A program made the position numbers and the translations under genes. The notes below the pieces were generated by a model. It saw nothing but the letters and a program-made list of their open reading frames with translations, was not told where the DNA came from and ran no database searches. 64,000 bases of DNA from a virus: the IMG/VR virus record IMGVR_UViG_3300042862_000198, positions 1 through 64,000 of that record; one strand, written 5' to 3'. Shown in pieces: positions 55,377 to 64,000 of the stretch. Position 1 is the stretch's first letter. Each line of letters begins with the position of its first letter.

Positions 55377-55649
55377 ATGGCAAAGACAGCAGCTTGGACT
55401 AGAAAAGAAGGTAAGAATAAAACCGGAGGTTTAAATGCAAAGGGAGTAGCCAGTTATAGAGCAGCTAATCCGGGATCTAAACTTAAGATGGCAGTCACTA
55501 CTAAGCCATCTAAGTTAGATCCAAATGGCAAAGCAGCAAAGAGAAGAAAAAGTTTTTGTGCTAGAATGTCAGGAATGCCTGGTCCTGCAAAAAAACCAAA
55601 TGGAGAACCTACAAGAAAAACTCTTGCTTTAAGAAAATGGAATTGTTAA
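55377..55649 (+). CDS. DUF6321 protein, 90 aa
   Basis: MAKTAAWTRKEGKNKTGGLNAKG, then SKLDPNGKAAKRRKSFCARMSG and a KW.C end. This is the DUF6321 pattern, common in marine phages as a small basic, virion-linked protein. The DNA encoding it is less AT-rich than its neighbours. It lies 3 bases after the DUF5872 gene, its usual partner. Confidence 0.85.
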   Translation: MAKTAAWTRKEGKNKTGGLNAKGVASYRAANPGSKLKMAVTTKPSKLDPNGKAAKRRKSFCARMSGMPGPAKKPNGEPTRKTLALRKWNC

Positions 55650-55665
55650 TTAAACTATATATATT

Positions 55666-56052
55666 ATGAAAACAAAATGTATGAGCTGCGGAGGTTCTAT
55701 GAAAAAAATGGCAGTAGGAGGAACTACTACTAAAAGAATAATTAAAAAAAGTACTGGTGGTATGTATGGTATACCTCAAGAAAATATGGGTACTTCTGAT
55801 CAATATGGTTTTGGACAGAAAGGTGGTACTGTTAAAAAACCTCTAAAGAAAACAAGAATTATTGATAGTAAAATTCCAATGAAAGGTCCAGGTGCTCCAG
55901 TATATAAACCTCTTTTAGCAAAAAAAGGTGGTACTGTAAAAAAAATGAAAACAGGTGGTGCAACTAAAGCAGCTAAGTTTGCAGCATTAGCTCCTCCATA
56001 TAATAAAGCAACTTTTGCTGACAAAATTGTTGGTGCTAAAAAGAAAAAATAA
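55666..56052 (+). CDS. Repeat GG-motif basic protein, 128 aa
   Basis: Carries six GG motifs: CMSCGGSM, KMAVGGTT, STGGMYG, QKGGTVKK, KKGGTVKKM and KMKTGGATK. Between them are basic spacers and short turns. This is the richest member of the set that includes 54334 and 42205. The first motif has the only two Cys residues. It overlaps the next gene (TAATG). Confidence 0.75.
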   Translation: MKTKCMSCGGSMKKMAVGGTTTKRIIKKSTGGMYGIPQENMGTSDQYGFGQKGGTVKKPLKKTRIIDSKIPMKGPGAPVYKPLLAKKGGTVKKMKTGGATKAAKFAALAPPYNKATFADKIVGAKKKK

Positions 56053-56198
56053 TGGCTGAGAAGAAGGATAAGAAGTGGATACAAAAAGCAGTTAACCCTA
56101 AACATAAAGGTTACTGTACTCCTATGTCTAAACCTACTTGTACACCAAAGAGAAAAGCATTAGCTCGGACATTTAAAGCAATGGCTAAAAATAAATAG
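56052..56198 (+). CDS. Small basic conserved protein, 48 aa
   Basis: MAEKKDKKWIQKAVNPKHKGYC, then TPMSKPTCTPKRKALARTFKAMAKN. A pattern found in marine phage genomes. Two Cys flanked by Pro/Thr; strongly basic. It is too short for standard gene finders but coding is clear, and it is coupled to the previous gene. Confidence 0.7.
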   Translation: MAEKKDKKWIQKAVNPKHKGYCTPMSKPTCTPKRKALARTFKAMAKNK

Positions 56199-56201
56199 AA
56201 C

Positions 56202-56900
56202 ATGTTAAATAGCACTATTACTATAAAAATGAAGCAAAGGCTTAATAAGCTTGACAGCAATGACTATGATAATATAGAGTGCTGGCAAATTGTTGAGTCT
56301 TTTAATAAAGCACAAGTAGAGTGGACTAGGAGACAATTACATGGAGGTAATCAATATAAAGAAGGAGATGAACAATCTACTAGAAGAAAAGATGACCTAC
56401 AAGTATTAATGAAAAAATATGATTTATCATTATATCCAAAAGATTATTATTATTTTGCAGCATTACCGGAAGATTATTTACAATGGAAAAGAACAGATGT
56501 ATTTGCCAAAAATGATTGTTGTGATAAAAGAAGAATGACAGTATATTTTGCAGAAGAATCAAATCTACAACAATTATTAAATGATAAACTAAAACAACCT
56601 AGTTTTGAATGGGCAGAAACATTTGCTACTTTAATAGGAAATGATGTACATATATATACTAACAATCAATTTAATATAGAAAGTGCAGACTTAATATATT
56701 ATAGACAACCTATTAAAATTCAAATAGAAGATTGTATTGATCCTTACACAGGTGTAGTATCTTTAACAAATGTACAATGTGAATTTAAGGATGATATAAT
56801 AGAATTACTAATTGATGAAGCAGTAAGTATATTAGCAGGAGATTTAGAGTCTAATAATCAGTTTGCTAGAGGAAGTGCAAATGCAGAAAAAAATAACTAA
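56202..56900 (+). CDS. Putative neck/adaptor structural protein, 232 aa
   Basis: Begins MLNSTITIKMKQRLNKLDSNDYDN. It contains VEWTRRQLHGGN, YFAALPEDYLQWKRTDVFA, and ends with a helix (IIELLIDEAVSILAGDLE). The order (after MCP and core proteins, before a big structural protein) and length fit an adaptor or ring protein. Not identified by family. Confidence 0.65.
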   Translation: MLNSTITIKMKQRLNKLDSNDYDNIECWQIVESFNKAQVEWTRRQLHGGNQYKEGDEQSTRRKDDLQVLMKKYDLSLYPKDYYYFAALPEDYLQWKRTDVFAKNDCCDKRRMTVYFAEESNLQQLLNDKLKQPSFEWAETFATLIGNDVHIYTNNQFNIESADLIYYRQPIKIQIEDCIDPYTGVVSLTNVQCEFKDDIIELLIDEAVSILAGDLESNNQFARGSANAEKNN

Positions 56901-56902
56901 AA

Positions 56903-57355
56903 ATGGAAAAGCCTAGACTATTAAAAAGAAATACTGAATCAACTGCATCATACTCAAGTGCTCCAGCAGGAGGCTCTATAGATACAATGACAGCAGCATG
57001 TGTATCTGAATTAATGAATGCTTCTACAAGTTTTCATAAGTTACATCTTAAAGTAACTGGTGTAGGATCATTTGCTGCTCATAAAACTCTTAATGATTTA
57101 TATGATGCATTAGTTGATCATGCTGATAATTTAGCTGAAGGATATCAAGGAGCAACAGAAAAATTACTTACTTACTCTGAGTCATCTCCTAAAACTTTAA
57201 ATAGTGTAGATGAAGGATTAAATTATATTCGTGAAATAATAAACATGGTAACTGACTTACAATCTAAAATACCATATTCAGAAATAGTAAATGAACTTGA
57301 CACAGTTAAATCAAGTTTAAATTCTGCAAAATATAAATTAAAATTCTTAAAATAG
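56903..57355 (+). CDS. Dps/ferritin-like protein (DUF5856-like), 150 aa
   Basis: Residues 44-83 (FHKLHLKVTGVGSFAAHKTL, DLYDALVDHADNLAEGYQG) follow the Dps signature LHWxxKGxxFxxLHxxLDxLYxxLxxxADxxAER. Ligand candidates are His48, His60, Asp72 and Glu79. This would form a small cage that stores iron or binds DNA. The final helix is conserved in length. Phage relatives are annotated as structural or Dps-like proteins of unknown use. Confidence 0.7.
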   Translation: MEKPRLLKRNTESTASYSSAPAGGSIDTMTAACVSELMNASTSFHKLHLKVTGVGSFAAHKTLNDLYDALVDHADNLAEGYQGATEKLLTYSESSPKTLNSVDEGLNYIREIINMVTDLQSKIPYSEIVNELDTVKSSLNSAKYKLKFLK

Positions 57356-57377
57356 TTTTGATATTTCAAAACTTTTT
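57354..57377 (+). terminator. Terminator overlapping the Dps-like gene stop
   Basis: AGTTTTGA pairs with TCAAAACT around TATT and is followed by TTTT. The 5' stem shares its first bases with the stop codon. It separates the core-protein unit from the next structural unit. Confidence 0.75.
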
Positions 57378-57422
57378 ATTATATTATATATGTATTATAT
57401 TATTAACTAAAAACTAAAAACA

Positions 57423-59138
57423 ATGAGTTATTTTAATCATGCTTTTAAGAAAGCATTCTTGGCTACAGGGCCAACACAAACAGCTGTACCTATTACTAAT
57501 CCTTTAGGAGGTTCATTAGGTACTGCTACAACATCTCTTGGCTATTTAACTACAGGTGGTTTGCCAACTTATACTCTTAATCAGTTATCTGCATTAACAG
57601 TTGCTACTTATGGTACTGCACCTACAGCTACTACAGATGGTTATATTGGATGGTTTAATCCAAGAACAAATGTATCAGTTGATATTAATGACGAAGAATT
57701 TGCTCCTTGTTGTAATTTATATCTTGCTGGTTCAGCAATTTATTCTAATGATAAAATTGGTCCATTAGCAGGTGGTTATCAAGAGACTAACAAGTCTAAA
57801 ATGATTAATCCTAAATATGTATCTAGGTTTTATTCATCAGCACCATGTGCTCCACAAAATAATGTTATTCACGTAGGTTCTACTTACTGGACTGCAGGTG
57901 GTGGTATTTTAACTGTTAATGCTGCTATTACTGGAACAAATACATTGTATGCAGTTTCTGCAACTGATGTTGTTGCAAAACCTGTAACTACTACAGGTAC
58001 TGGAAAAGGTCTTGAAATTTCTTATGATACAACTGCAGGTGGTAAAATTGCTAATAGTTCAGTTGTTATTCTTAATCCTGGAAAAGGATATGCTGTAGGA
58101 GATACAGTAACTGTTCCTTATTCAACTGGTTTACCTGGAAATGCAATTATTACTATTTTAACAGTAACTACAGCACATACTCAAACAGGTTGTGGTACAA
58201 CATCTACATGTTGTAAAGAATTTCTTTGTGGTGAAACTTACTCATTAAGAGTAGATGTAAAAGGTTCTCCTGCAATGAGATTTTTAAATCACAATGCATA
58301 TGCTACTATTGATGCTTATACTGGTTGTTGTCCAGATGGTGCTATTGCACCTACAGCTGTTGATTCAACTGGAGTATTTATTGCATGGGCAAATGGTTTA
58401 ATTACTAATCCAATTGTAGCTCCGTTTTTACAAATTGTTGTTCAAACAGAACTTGGTGATTTATTATATGCTCCAGGTACATCTGCTGCATTCTTAACAG
58501 CTAATGGTGCTACTACTTGGGATTTATATGTATCTCCAGGACACACAGCTAATGCTTGTGCAGGAATAATTATAAATGGTGCATATGTAGATACTAAGTT
58601 TGGAGATTGTTCATTCCAGATTTCTGATTTCTATGAAAAAGAGCCAGTTAGATTATATGCTTCTGAAGTAGATCTTAATGGTGATCCTTGTACATTTGAT
58701 TCTTTATGTACAGTTACTGAATGTGAAGGTCTTCAAGCTCAAGGTTTAGGTGAAACTATTTTAAGAGATCTTACTTTGTCAGAATCTTACAGACAAAATT
58801 TCTTAGCAACAGATATCCGTATCCGTGAGATTACTCAAGGAAATCAAATTGTAACTTCTATTAATAGAAATGCACAGTATTACAGATACATGTTACAACA
58901 CAATGTACCACGTAATTACAATCCATCAGGAACATTTGATTCAGATCAGTATGTATTAGAGATATATTCTTTATTACCTCTTGCAACATTTTATACTGAT
59001 ACTGCTGGATGGTTAGGGTCTTGTGGTGTATGTGAAACAGAAGAATATACATGTTCTACAACATGTGTAGTTCCTATTCTTTTCCCTGCATTACCTGTAT
59101 TTAATCCTTATAATACAGTTTCTTGTTGGGGACTATAA
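57423..59138 (+). CDS. Major cysteine-rich structural protein, 571 aa
   Basis: Begins MSYFNHAFKKAFLATGP. It has a beta-rich body with many Cys residues (CCNLYLAG, SAPCAPQ, TGCGTTSTCCKEFLCG, ECEGLQ, SCGVCETEEYTCSTTC). Flanked by its own terminator on both sides, so it is likely highly expressed. Residues 440-500 look like a tail or sheath subunit (ILRDLTLSESYRQNFLATDIRIREI). It may be a tail, collar or decoration protein. Not recognised by family. Confidence 0.7.
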   Translation: MSYFNHAFKKAFLATGPTQTAVPITNPLGGSLGTATTSLGYLTTGGLPTYTLNQLSALTVATYGTAPTATTDGYIGWFNPRTNVSVDINDEEFAPCCNLYLAGSAIYSNDKIGPLAGGYQETNKSKMINPKYVSRFYSSAPCAPQNNVIHVGSTYWTAGGGILTVNAAITGTNTLYAVSATDVVAKPVTTTGTGKGLEISYDTTAGGKIANSSVVILNPGKGYAVGDTVTVPYSTGLPGNAIITILTVTTAHTQTGCGTTSTCCKEFLCGETYSLRVDVKGSPAMRFLNHNAYATIDAYTGCCPDGAIAPTAVDSTGVFIAWANGLITNPIVAPFLQIVVQTELGDLLYAPGTSAAFLTANGATTWDLYVSPGHTANACAGIIINGAYVDTKFGDCSFQISDFYEKEPVRLYASEVDLNGDPCTFDSLCTVTECEGLQAQGLGETILRDLTLSESYRQNFLATDIRIREITQGNQIVTSINRNAQYYRYMLQHNVPRNYNPSGTFDSDQYVLEIYSLLPLATFYTDTAGWLGSCGVCETEEYTCSTTCVVPILFPALPVFNPYNTVSCWGL

Positions 59139-59163
59139 GAACAAATAATTAATTATTAACTAG

Positions 59164-59201
59164 AAAGGGGAGAAGAGTTTCATACTCCTCCCCTTTTTTT
59201 A
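59164..59201 (+). terminator. Strong intrinsic terminator
   Basis: AAGGGGAG... pairs with CTCCCCTT (with a bulged base, extended by AGAGT/ACTCC) and is followed by seven T bases. Confidence 0.85.
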
Positions 59202-59211
59202 TATAAATACT

Positions 59212-59754
59212 ATGGCAAATCATGTATTAAGTTTAGAGGTACCTACTGTGATGAACACATGTATTTTAAGTATATTTGATACAAGTGTATATTCTGAATT
59301 AATTCCTGTTAGCTGTCCATTATTAACTATTACAGTACCAGGTTTTGCATATTCTGTACAAATTCCAGTTTCACCAAATTTCAATGAAACTATAACAGCA
59401 TGTGATTTAAATTTACAAACAGAAAATTGTGGAATAAGTTATAATAATATACCTGATGGTATTTATATTATTAAATATTCAGTAGAACCATCTGATATAG
59501 TATTTGTAGAATACAATCATTTGAGAATTACAAAAGCATTAAATAGATATAATAATATTTTATGTAGAGTGGATGTTGCTGATTGTGACCCACCTTTTAG
59601 AATTAAAGAAAAATTAGAAGCACTTAGAATAATACGTATGTATCTAGATGCTGCTAAATCTAAAGTAGAAGTTTGTCATGAACCTCAAAAAGGAATGTCA
59701 TTATACAACTATGCTTTAAAACTTTTAATGAAAATGGAATGTGTAAATTGTTAA
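59212..59754 (+). CDS. Structural protein, 180 aa
   Basis: The N-terminal 100 residues are a beta sandwich (LSLEVPTVMNTCILSIFDTSVYS...), the C-terminal 70 helical (KEKLEALRIIRMYLDAAKSKVEVC). Cys at several places (SCPLLTI, CDLNLQTENCG, ECVNC end). Probably a tail or neck subunit acting with the 571-residue protein. Not recognised. Confidence 0.7.
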   Translation: MANHVLSLEVPTVMNTCILSIFDTSVYSELIPVSCPLLTITVPGFAYSVQIPVSPNFNETITACDLNLQTENCGISYNNIPDGIYIIKYSVEPSDIVFVEYNHLRITKALNRYNNILCRVDVADCDPPFRIKEKLEALRIIRMYLDAAKSKVEVCHEPQKGMSLYNYALKLLMKMECVNC

Positions 59755-59781
59755 ATTATTAAACCTTTAAAAACCAACCAA

Positions 59782-59994
59782 ATGAGTCAATGTTCAAATT
59801 GTAATCAAAAATTATCTTGTGGATGCCAAAGAAGAAATGCATCTAATGGAGTTCAAGTATGTAGTAATTGTTTAACTAGTTATGAATCTCAAATACAAGC
59901 TACTAATCAACCTTCTGTAATTACAGAAGCAGAAGTAAAAACAGAAGAACCTCTTCATAGAAGAGCAATGTTACAAAGAAGATTTACAAAATAA
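59782..59994 (+). CDS. Double zinc-ribbon protein, 70 aa
   Basis: CSNCNQKLSCGCQ then VCSNCLTSYE, a 4+2 Cys arrangement that binds one or two zinc ions. The rest is an acidic/basic linker and a basic tail (HRRAMLQRRFTK). In a structural operon, so may be a minor virion part or assembly factor. Confidence 0.7.
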   Translation: MSQCSNCNQKLSCGCQRRNASNGVQVCSNCLTSYESQIQATNQPSVITEAEVKTEEPLHRRAMLQRRFTK

Positions 59995-60003
59995 AATTAT
60001 ATA

Positions 60004-62571
60004 ATGCCTGATACTGCTTTAATTTATTTTATTCCTTGCTGTGCTCCTGGAGATACTAGTATAGTATTTAGAGGTGCTCCTATTGCTGGTATAACAAATA
60101 ATTCTTATTGGGTTTATACAGATGCAACAGCTATTCTTGGACAAGGTACATCACCATGGGATTCATTAATCCCTGGTCAATGTTATAATATATTTTTTGG
60201 TTCAACACCAGGTATTTCTACTGCTCCAATACTTACTTTAACTGTTTCTAGTTTTAGTAATAGTGCAGCTTATTTTCAAACAGATAAAACATGTACCGCA
60301 CCTTATTGTGTGAATATTTGTAATCCTTTACCACCACAAGAATTTACAAATAGATACTATAAGTTTACACCTTGTTGTGATCCTGATAATCCAGTTTATT
60401 TTAAACCTGTTACTTTAGGAACACAGATAGCAACCGGTGTTGCAATATATTCTGCAACAATTACTCCAAATCCATATCCAACAACTGATATTTTTGGAAA
60501 TCCAGATAATCCACTTATTGCTAATTTTTGTTATAGCATAACAATGGAAAATGCAGGACCTGGAATGCATGTAACAAATGCTACTGAATGGAATAATTTA
60601 CAAGAAGCTCCTAATAATGCTTCATCAAATTTTTTATATGTAAGTCAAGGTACAAGTTGTACAGCTCCACAAGTTATTAGCAGTTGTCCAAGTTGTAATC
60701 CTTTTTGTTTTACCTTATGGTCATGTGATGGTTCTCAACCTCTTTTTACAACTTATACAGATTTAACAGCTTATATCGGAACTAATATACTTGTAAGTAG
60801 TTTAGATCCAGATGATAATATAGTTGATGTTTGTGTATTTGTTCAAGACTCAACTGGTAATAATTGTACAAATGCAATTGAAGTTGTAGTAGAATCAGAA
60901 ACTTGTGAATGTGACTGTACATGTTATACTATACTTGGTGTAATTAAATCAGTAGAATGGATTGATTGTGATGGTGTCTATCATTTAGTAGCTACACCAC
61001 AAAGTCCTTTTCAAATATGTGCCGGAGCATATCCATTAACATATCCTTCAATACCAGATAACCCTTTACAAATTATAGACAATGGTTTATGTATTGAAAG
61101 TACAATTTTTAATGATGAAACATGTGAGGAAGAAACTGTATTTAATTGTGAGCCTGCTTGTTATTTATTAGAAGATTGTTTAGATAATACAAATGTTATT
61201 TATTCTAACTCACCTTCATTACTTGGTCCTGCAAATCTTGGACAAGTAGTTACTATTGCTGGTTATACAGAATGCTGGAAAATATTAATTCCTCAAATAT
61301 GTGACTGTCCAATAAATGTAACAGTATTAACAGTAAGTGACTGTTGTGAAGCATGTTTACCTAATATAAATTATAAACTTACAACCTGTAATGATTCAAA
61401 TGTATATGTTTATACATCAGATGATTTAAGTCTATATGTTGATAAAGTTATAAGAAGAGAAGACTGTCCAGATGAATGTTGGATTGTATCTCAAATTGAT
61501 GGTAACATACCAACAGATATACCTATTGTAGTTTTAGAAGATTATTTAGATTGTGAATTATGTTATAGAAAATATTATTTGCTTGAAGATTGTATAGGTT
61601 TACAAAATGATATAATAACATATACGGATCTTTCAGATTATGTTGGTAAAGTAATTACATTAGATTGGTGTCCTGAAACATGTTGGGAAATAACTGAAAC
61701 TATTGAAGATGATACTGCTGGTATTATATCAGATATTTTAAATACATATAATGTCTGTGTTGATTGTTTAACAAATGCTTCTTGTATTTGTAGTACAATA
61801 AAAAATTATAATACTATATCACAAATATATAAGTATTTAGATTGTTATGGAATATTACAAAGTATTACATTACTTCCAAATCAAAAAAGTAATAGGTTAT
61901 GTTTAATAAGATGGTATGCACCAGAACCTTGTGATGAACTTATAGTAACTATAACATCTTCTACAGGAATTGTATCTAATATTACACTATATCAAAATAG
62001 TGTAAATCATCCAGGACCTGTAATTGTAAATGATAAACCAACTTGGAAAGATACAGGAAATAATTTATATATATATTATGATGGTGCAAAATGGATATTA
62101 AGTAAAAATTTGACTCCATCGGTATTACCTTCTGTTTATACTACTATTGGTTTTATTAACTGTAATGGAGATTGTGATTGCCCAACAGGAACATGGGAAC
62201 AAAGTTCAAGCATTCCAAATCAAGATGTTTATGTAACAACTGAACTTAAATATACAATAGAATATTTTGGTAACTGTATAAATGGTGTATGTCCTCCAAG
62301 AAAAAATAGTCAAAAATCTGTTACTCCTGGTTACAATACTCCAGGGTGTGAAGCATGGAAGTATGAAGAAATTTCTTGTAGAGCTGCAGAAGCAATGTAC
62401 AAACAAGTTTTAGAATTAAGATATGGAATATCAAATTGTTGTCCTGATGAGGATGAACAATATATTGTACAAAAAGAACTTATAGATTTAGCTGCATTAA
62501 ATGATCCAGCTTATCCATGTTCTACAAATTCATGTGGATGTAATAATGATTGTAATTGTTCAACAACATAA
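60004..62571 (+). CDS. Cysteine-rich repeat structural protein, 855 aa
   Basis: Contains at least four tandem units of about 90 residues between residues 230 and 590: CFTLWSCDG...TDLTAYIG, CYLLEDCLDN...SLLG, NYKLTTCNDSN...DDLSLYVDKVI and KYYLLEDCIGL...YTDLSDYVGKVI. Each ends in a Cys-Trp pair (ECWKIL, ECWIVS, TCWEIT). The N-terminal part has other Cys-rich domains (FIPCCAP, FTPCCDP). A rigid fibre or whisker made of disulfide-linked or zinc-binding modules is likely (inference). C-terminal end NCCPDEDEQY and a Cys cluster suggest a metal site. Confidence 0.75.
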   Translation: MPDTALIYFIPCCAPGDTSIVFRGAPIAGITNNSYWVYTDATAILGQGTSPWDSLIPGQCYNIFFGSTPGISTAPILTLTVSSFSNSAAYFQTDKTCTAPYCVNICNPLPPQEFTNRYYKFTPCCDPDNPVYFKPVTLGTQIATGVAIYSATITPNPYPTTDIFGNPDNPLIANFCYSITMENAGPGMHVTNATEWNNLQEAPNNASSNFLYVSQGTSCTAPQVISSCPSCNPFCFTLWSCDGSQPLFTTYTDLTAYIGTNILVSSLDPDDNIVDVCVFVQDSTGNNCTNAIEVVVESETCECDCTCYTILGVIKSVEWIDCDGVYHLVATPQSPFQICAGAYPLTYPSIPDNPLQIIDNGLCIESTIFNDETCEEETVFNCEPACYLLEDCLDNTNVIYSNSPSLLGPANLGQVVTIAGYTECWKILIPQICDCPINVTVLTVSDCCEACLPNINYKLTTCNDSNVYVYTSDDLSLYVDKVIRREDCPDECWIVSQIDGNIPTDIPIVVLEDYLDCELCYRKYYLLEDCIGLQNDIITYTDLSDYVGKVITLDWCPETCWEITETIEDDTAGIISDILNTYNVCVDCLTNASCICSTIKNYNTISQIYKYLDCYGILQSITLLPNQKSNRLCLIRWYAPEPCDELIVTITSSTGIVSNITLYQNSVNHPGPVIVNDKPTWKDTGNNLYIYYDGAKWILSKNLTPSVLPSVYTTIGFINCNGDCDCPTGTWEQSSSIPNQDVYVTTELKYTIEYFGNCINGVCPPRKNSQKSVTPGYNTPGCEAWKYEEISCRAAEAMYKQVLELRYGISNCCPDEDEQYIVQKELIDLAALNDPAYPCSTNSCGCNNDCNCSTT

Positions 62572-62631
62572 TTTAAATATATAGCAATAAGATAATATAC
62601 TACTTTAAATAAAAATAAAAAAATACTAAAA

Positions 62632-64000
62632 ATGGAAGCAATACTTTTAAAAATTGAAGAATTAGGAAAAGAACTTTTTTTAAACAATAATTCTAGATTA
62701 AATACTTCATCTAATATAACTAGTATTTCATATGGTTATAAACATGTTAATAATATTCAAACAGATGAGTTGTGTGTTGTTTATACTGTTAAAGAAAAAA
62801 AACCAATATCAGAACTTTTACCTTCAGAAATTATTTCAAAAACAATATCAATTGATAATGCACTTGTAAAAACTGATGTAAAAGAATTACATAGTATAGA
62901 ATTATTAGTATGTAATCCAGTATGTGGTCAAGTTGCAGGTCCAAATTCTGCAGCTAACAGAGCTCTTACAAGACCATTAAAAGGTGGATTATCAATAACT
63001 TCTACTAATACAGTAACTAGTGTTGGAACAATGGGTTTTATTGCTGTTCATACTGCTACTAATACTTTAGTTGGTGTAACAAATAATCACGTTGTAATAC
63101 AAGATGCATATATTGCTTGTGATAGAGGAAATTCTACTCCATATGAAAATGAATATCAACCAATAAATAGTGTATATCAAAATGGAGAAGCAGGTGTAAT
63201 ACCTCCTCCAAATTATACAATTGGGCAAACATTAAAATATAAACCAATATATGCTAGTACAACAAATGATGTAGATTGTGCTATATTTTCATTAAGACAA
63301 CCAGATATTGATATGACTAATCCTTCAACATCTGGAATGCAAGTAGGAGAAGCTTATACTAATTGTTTACCTTTTGCAACAACTGCAGAAATAAATAATT
63401 TGCTTGTATCTAATCCTATGTTATATTCTTCAGGAAGAACAACAGGACCAAAAGGAGGGGTTGGTTGTCCACTTAGAATACTATCAACATTTAATGCTTT
63501 TCAAATAAATTATCCATTACAAGGTGTTAATGTTCCATGTACTTTTATTAATGTACTTTCATTTGTAAAACCTGAATTTGATCCTAGTTTATCAACCACA
63601 TGTTTTAATCCTATTGTTCCTGGTGATTCTGGTTCAGCATTAATTGCTGATTTTGGAGGAGTTAGAAAAATTATTGGTTTAGTTTTTGCAGGTGCAAAAG
63701 ATTCAGCTGGAAATACTATTATTGGTTATGCATGTAGAATTGATGTTGTAGCTACTCAAATGGGTATACAAGCATGGGATTGTACAAATAAAAGTTTTGT
63801 AGATGAATCATCTATTGTATATAAAACAGTACCTGGATTATCATGTATTGAAACATTACAGTGTTCTCTTTCAGATCCTATATATTATCAAGCTGGAATA
63901 ACTAATACACTTAGCAATCCTTGTCCAACTCCTCTTATAAATGATTTTACTACAACATGGGAAACTACAACTGCAAGTGAATCTATTGAACTACCTTATA
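62632..64000 (+). CDS. Trypsin-like serine peptidase (partial, runs off right edge)
   Basis: Start ATG at 62632; 456 codons in the window, no stop seen. Catalytic triad of the chymotrypsin fold: His153 in VTNNHVV, Asp215 in DVDCAIFSL and Ser333 in VPGDSGSALI. Before it (1-110) is a domain with SELLPSEIISKTIS, and after it is a Cys-containing region (LSCIETLQCSLSDPIYY) resembling the Cys-rich structural proteins upstream. It may be a virion maturation protease or a tail peptidase. Codon use matches the phage. Confidence 0.85.
   Translation, partial: MEAILLKIEELGKELFLNNNSRLNTSSNITSISYGYKHVNNIQTDELCVVYTVKEKKPISELLPSEIISKTISIDNALVKTDVKELHSIELLVCNPVCGQVAGPNSAANRALTRPLKGGLSITSTNTVTSVGTMGFIAVHTATNTLVGVTNNHVVIQDAYIACDRGNSTPYENEYQPINSVYQNGEAGVIPPPNYTIGQTLKYKPIYASTTNDVDCAIFSLRQPDIDMTNPSTSGMQVGEAYTNCLPFATTAEINNLLVSNPMLYSSGRTTGPKGGVGCPLRILSTFNAFQINYPLQGVNVPCTFINVLSFVKPEFDPSLSTTCFNPIVPGDSGSALIADFGGVRKIIGLVFAGAKDSAGNTIIGYACRIDVVATQMGIQAWDCTNKSFVDESSIVYKTVPGLSCIETLQCSLSDPIYYQAGITNTLSNPCPTPLINDFTTTWETTTASESIELPY

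Noticed and set aside
1-64000. Alternative genetic code (TAG as Gln)
   Set aside because: Many complete genes end with TAG, TAA or TGA and no large gene has in-frame TAG codons. Standard code fits.

Overview
The window is a contiguous piece of an AT-rich double-stranded DNA tailed phage genome, most likely infecting a member of the Bacteroidota. Evidence for the phage: TerL, portal, scaffold-like and major capsid genes in order, a lysis cassette, and a phage replication module. Evidence for the host: promoter-like TAnnTTTG boxes, A-rich leaders without a consistent Shine-Dalgarno sequence, very strong A/T codon bias, a BspA-type leucine-rich repeat protein, and families typical of Bacteroidota (DUF6428, ClpS of the Bacteroidota type). 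An HU/IHF-like gene close to TerL and the portal, and the look of the portal, recall the crAss-like phages and their environmental relatives. I could not test this, and the genes here use TAA, TAG and TGA as normal stops.

The genome has two divergent arms. The left arm (about 1-23970) is almost all on the minus strand. It holds replication and early genes: TOPRIM primase, a probable SSB, a Sak4-like ATPase, a DnaB-type helicase, uracil-DNA glycosylase, an SF2 helicase, a ParB-like protein and a DnaA-domain-IV-like protein. Around these are many small accessory genes: a ClpS-like adaptor, a small zincin, a family of short TAVEWL paralogs, and GIY-YIG and HNH endonucleases with broken copies. 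A short plus-strand island (6789-8893) with a metallophosphoesterase interrupts it.

The arms meet at 23971-24661, a gene-free stretch with GC-rich palindromes and repeats that may be an origin or a control region. On the minus side, 22541-23014 is also gene-free. It is rich in hairpins, ends in a strong terminator, and is the best candidate here for an undescribed structured RNA.

The right arm (24662-64000) is all on the plus strand. First come accessory and appendage genes (24662-39862): two proteins sharing an N-terminal module, a CDGSH-like protein, an FkbM methyltransferase, a GroES-like co-chaperonin, a DUF3310 protein, a 1486-residue Gln-rich collagen-like fibre, a BspA-like LRR protein, and a propeller-TPR-methyltransferase fusion. 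Then follow lysis (39881-42029: u-spanin, holin, probable endolysin), packaging and head genes (42628-53205), a run of small basic and Gly-Gly-rich proteins with a Dps-like ferritin (54334-57355), and large cysteine-rich structural proteins (57423-62571). The window ends inside a trypsin-like serine peptidase gene.

No DNA polymerase, RNA polymerase, integrase, tape-measure protein, tRNA gene or CRISPR array was recognised in the window.
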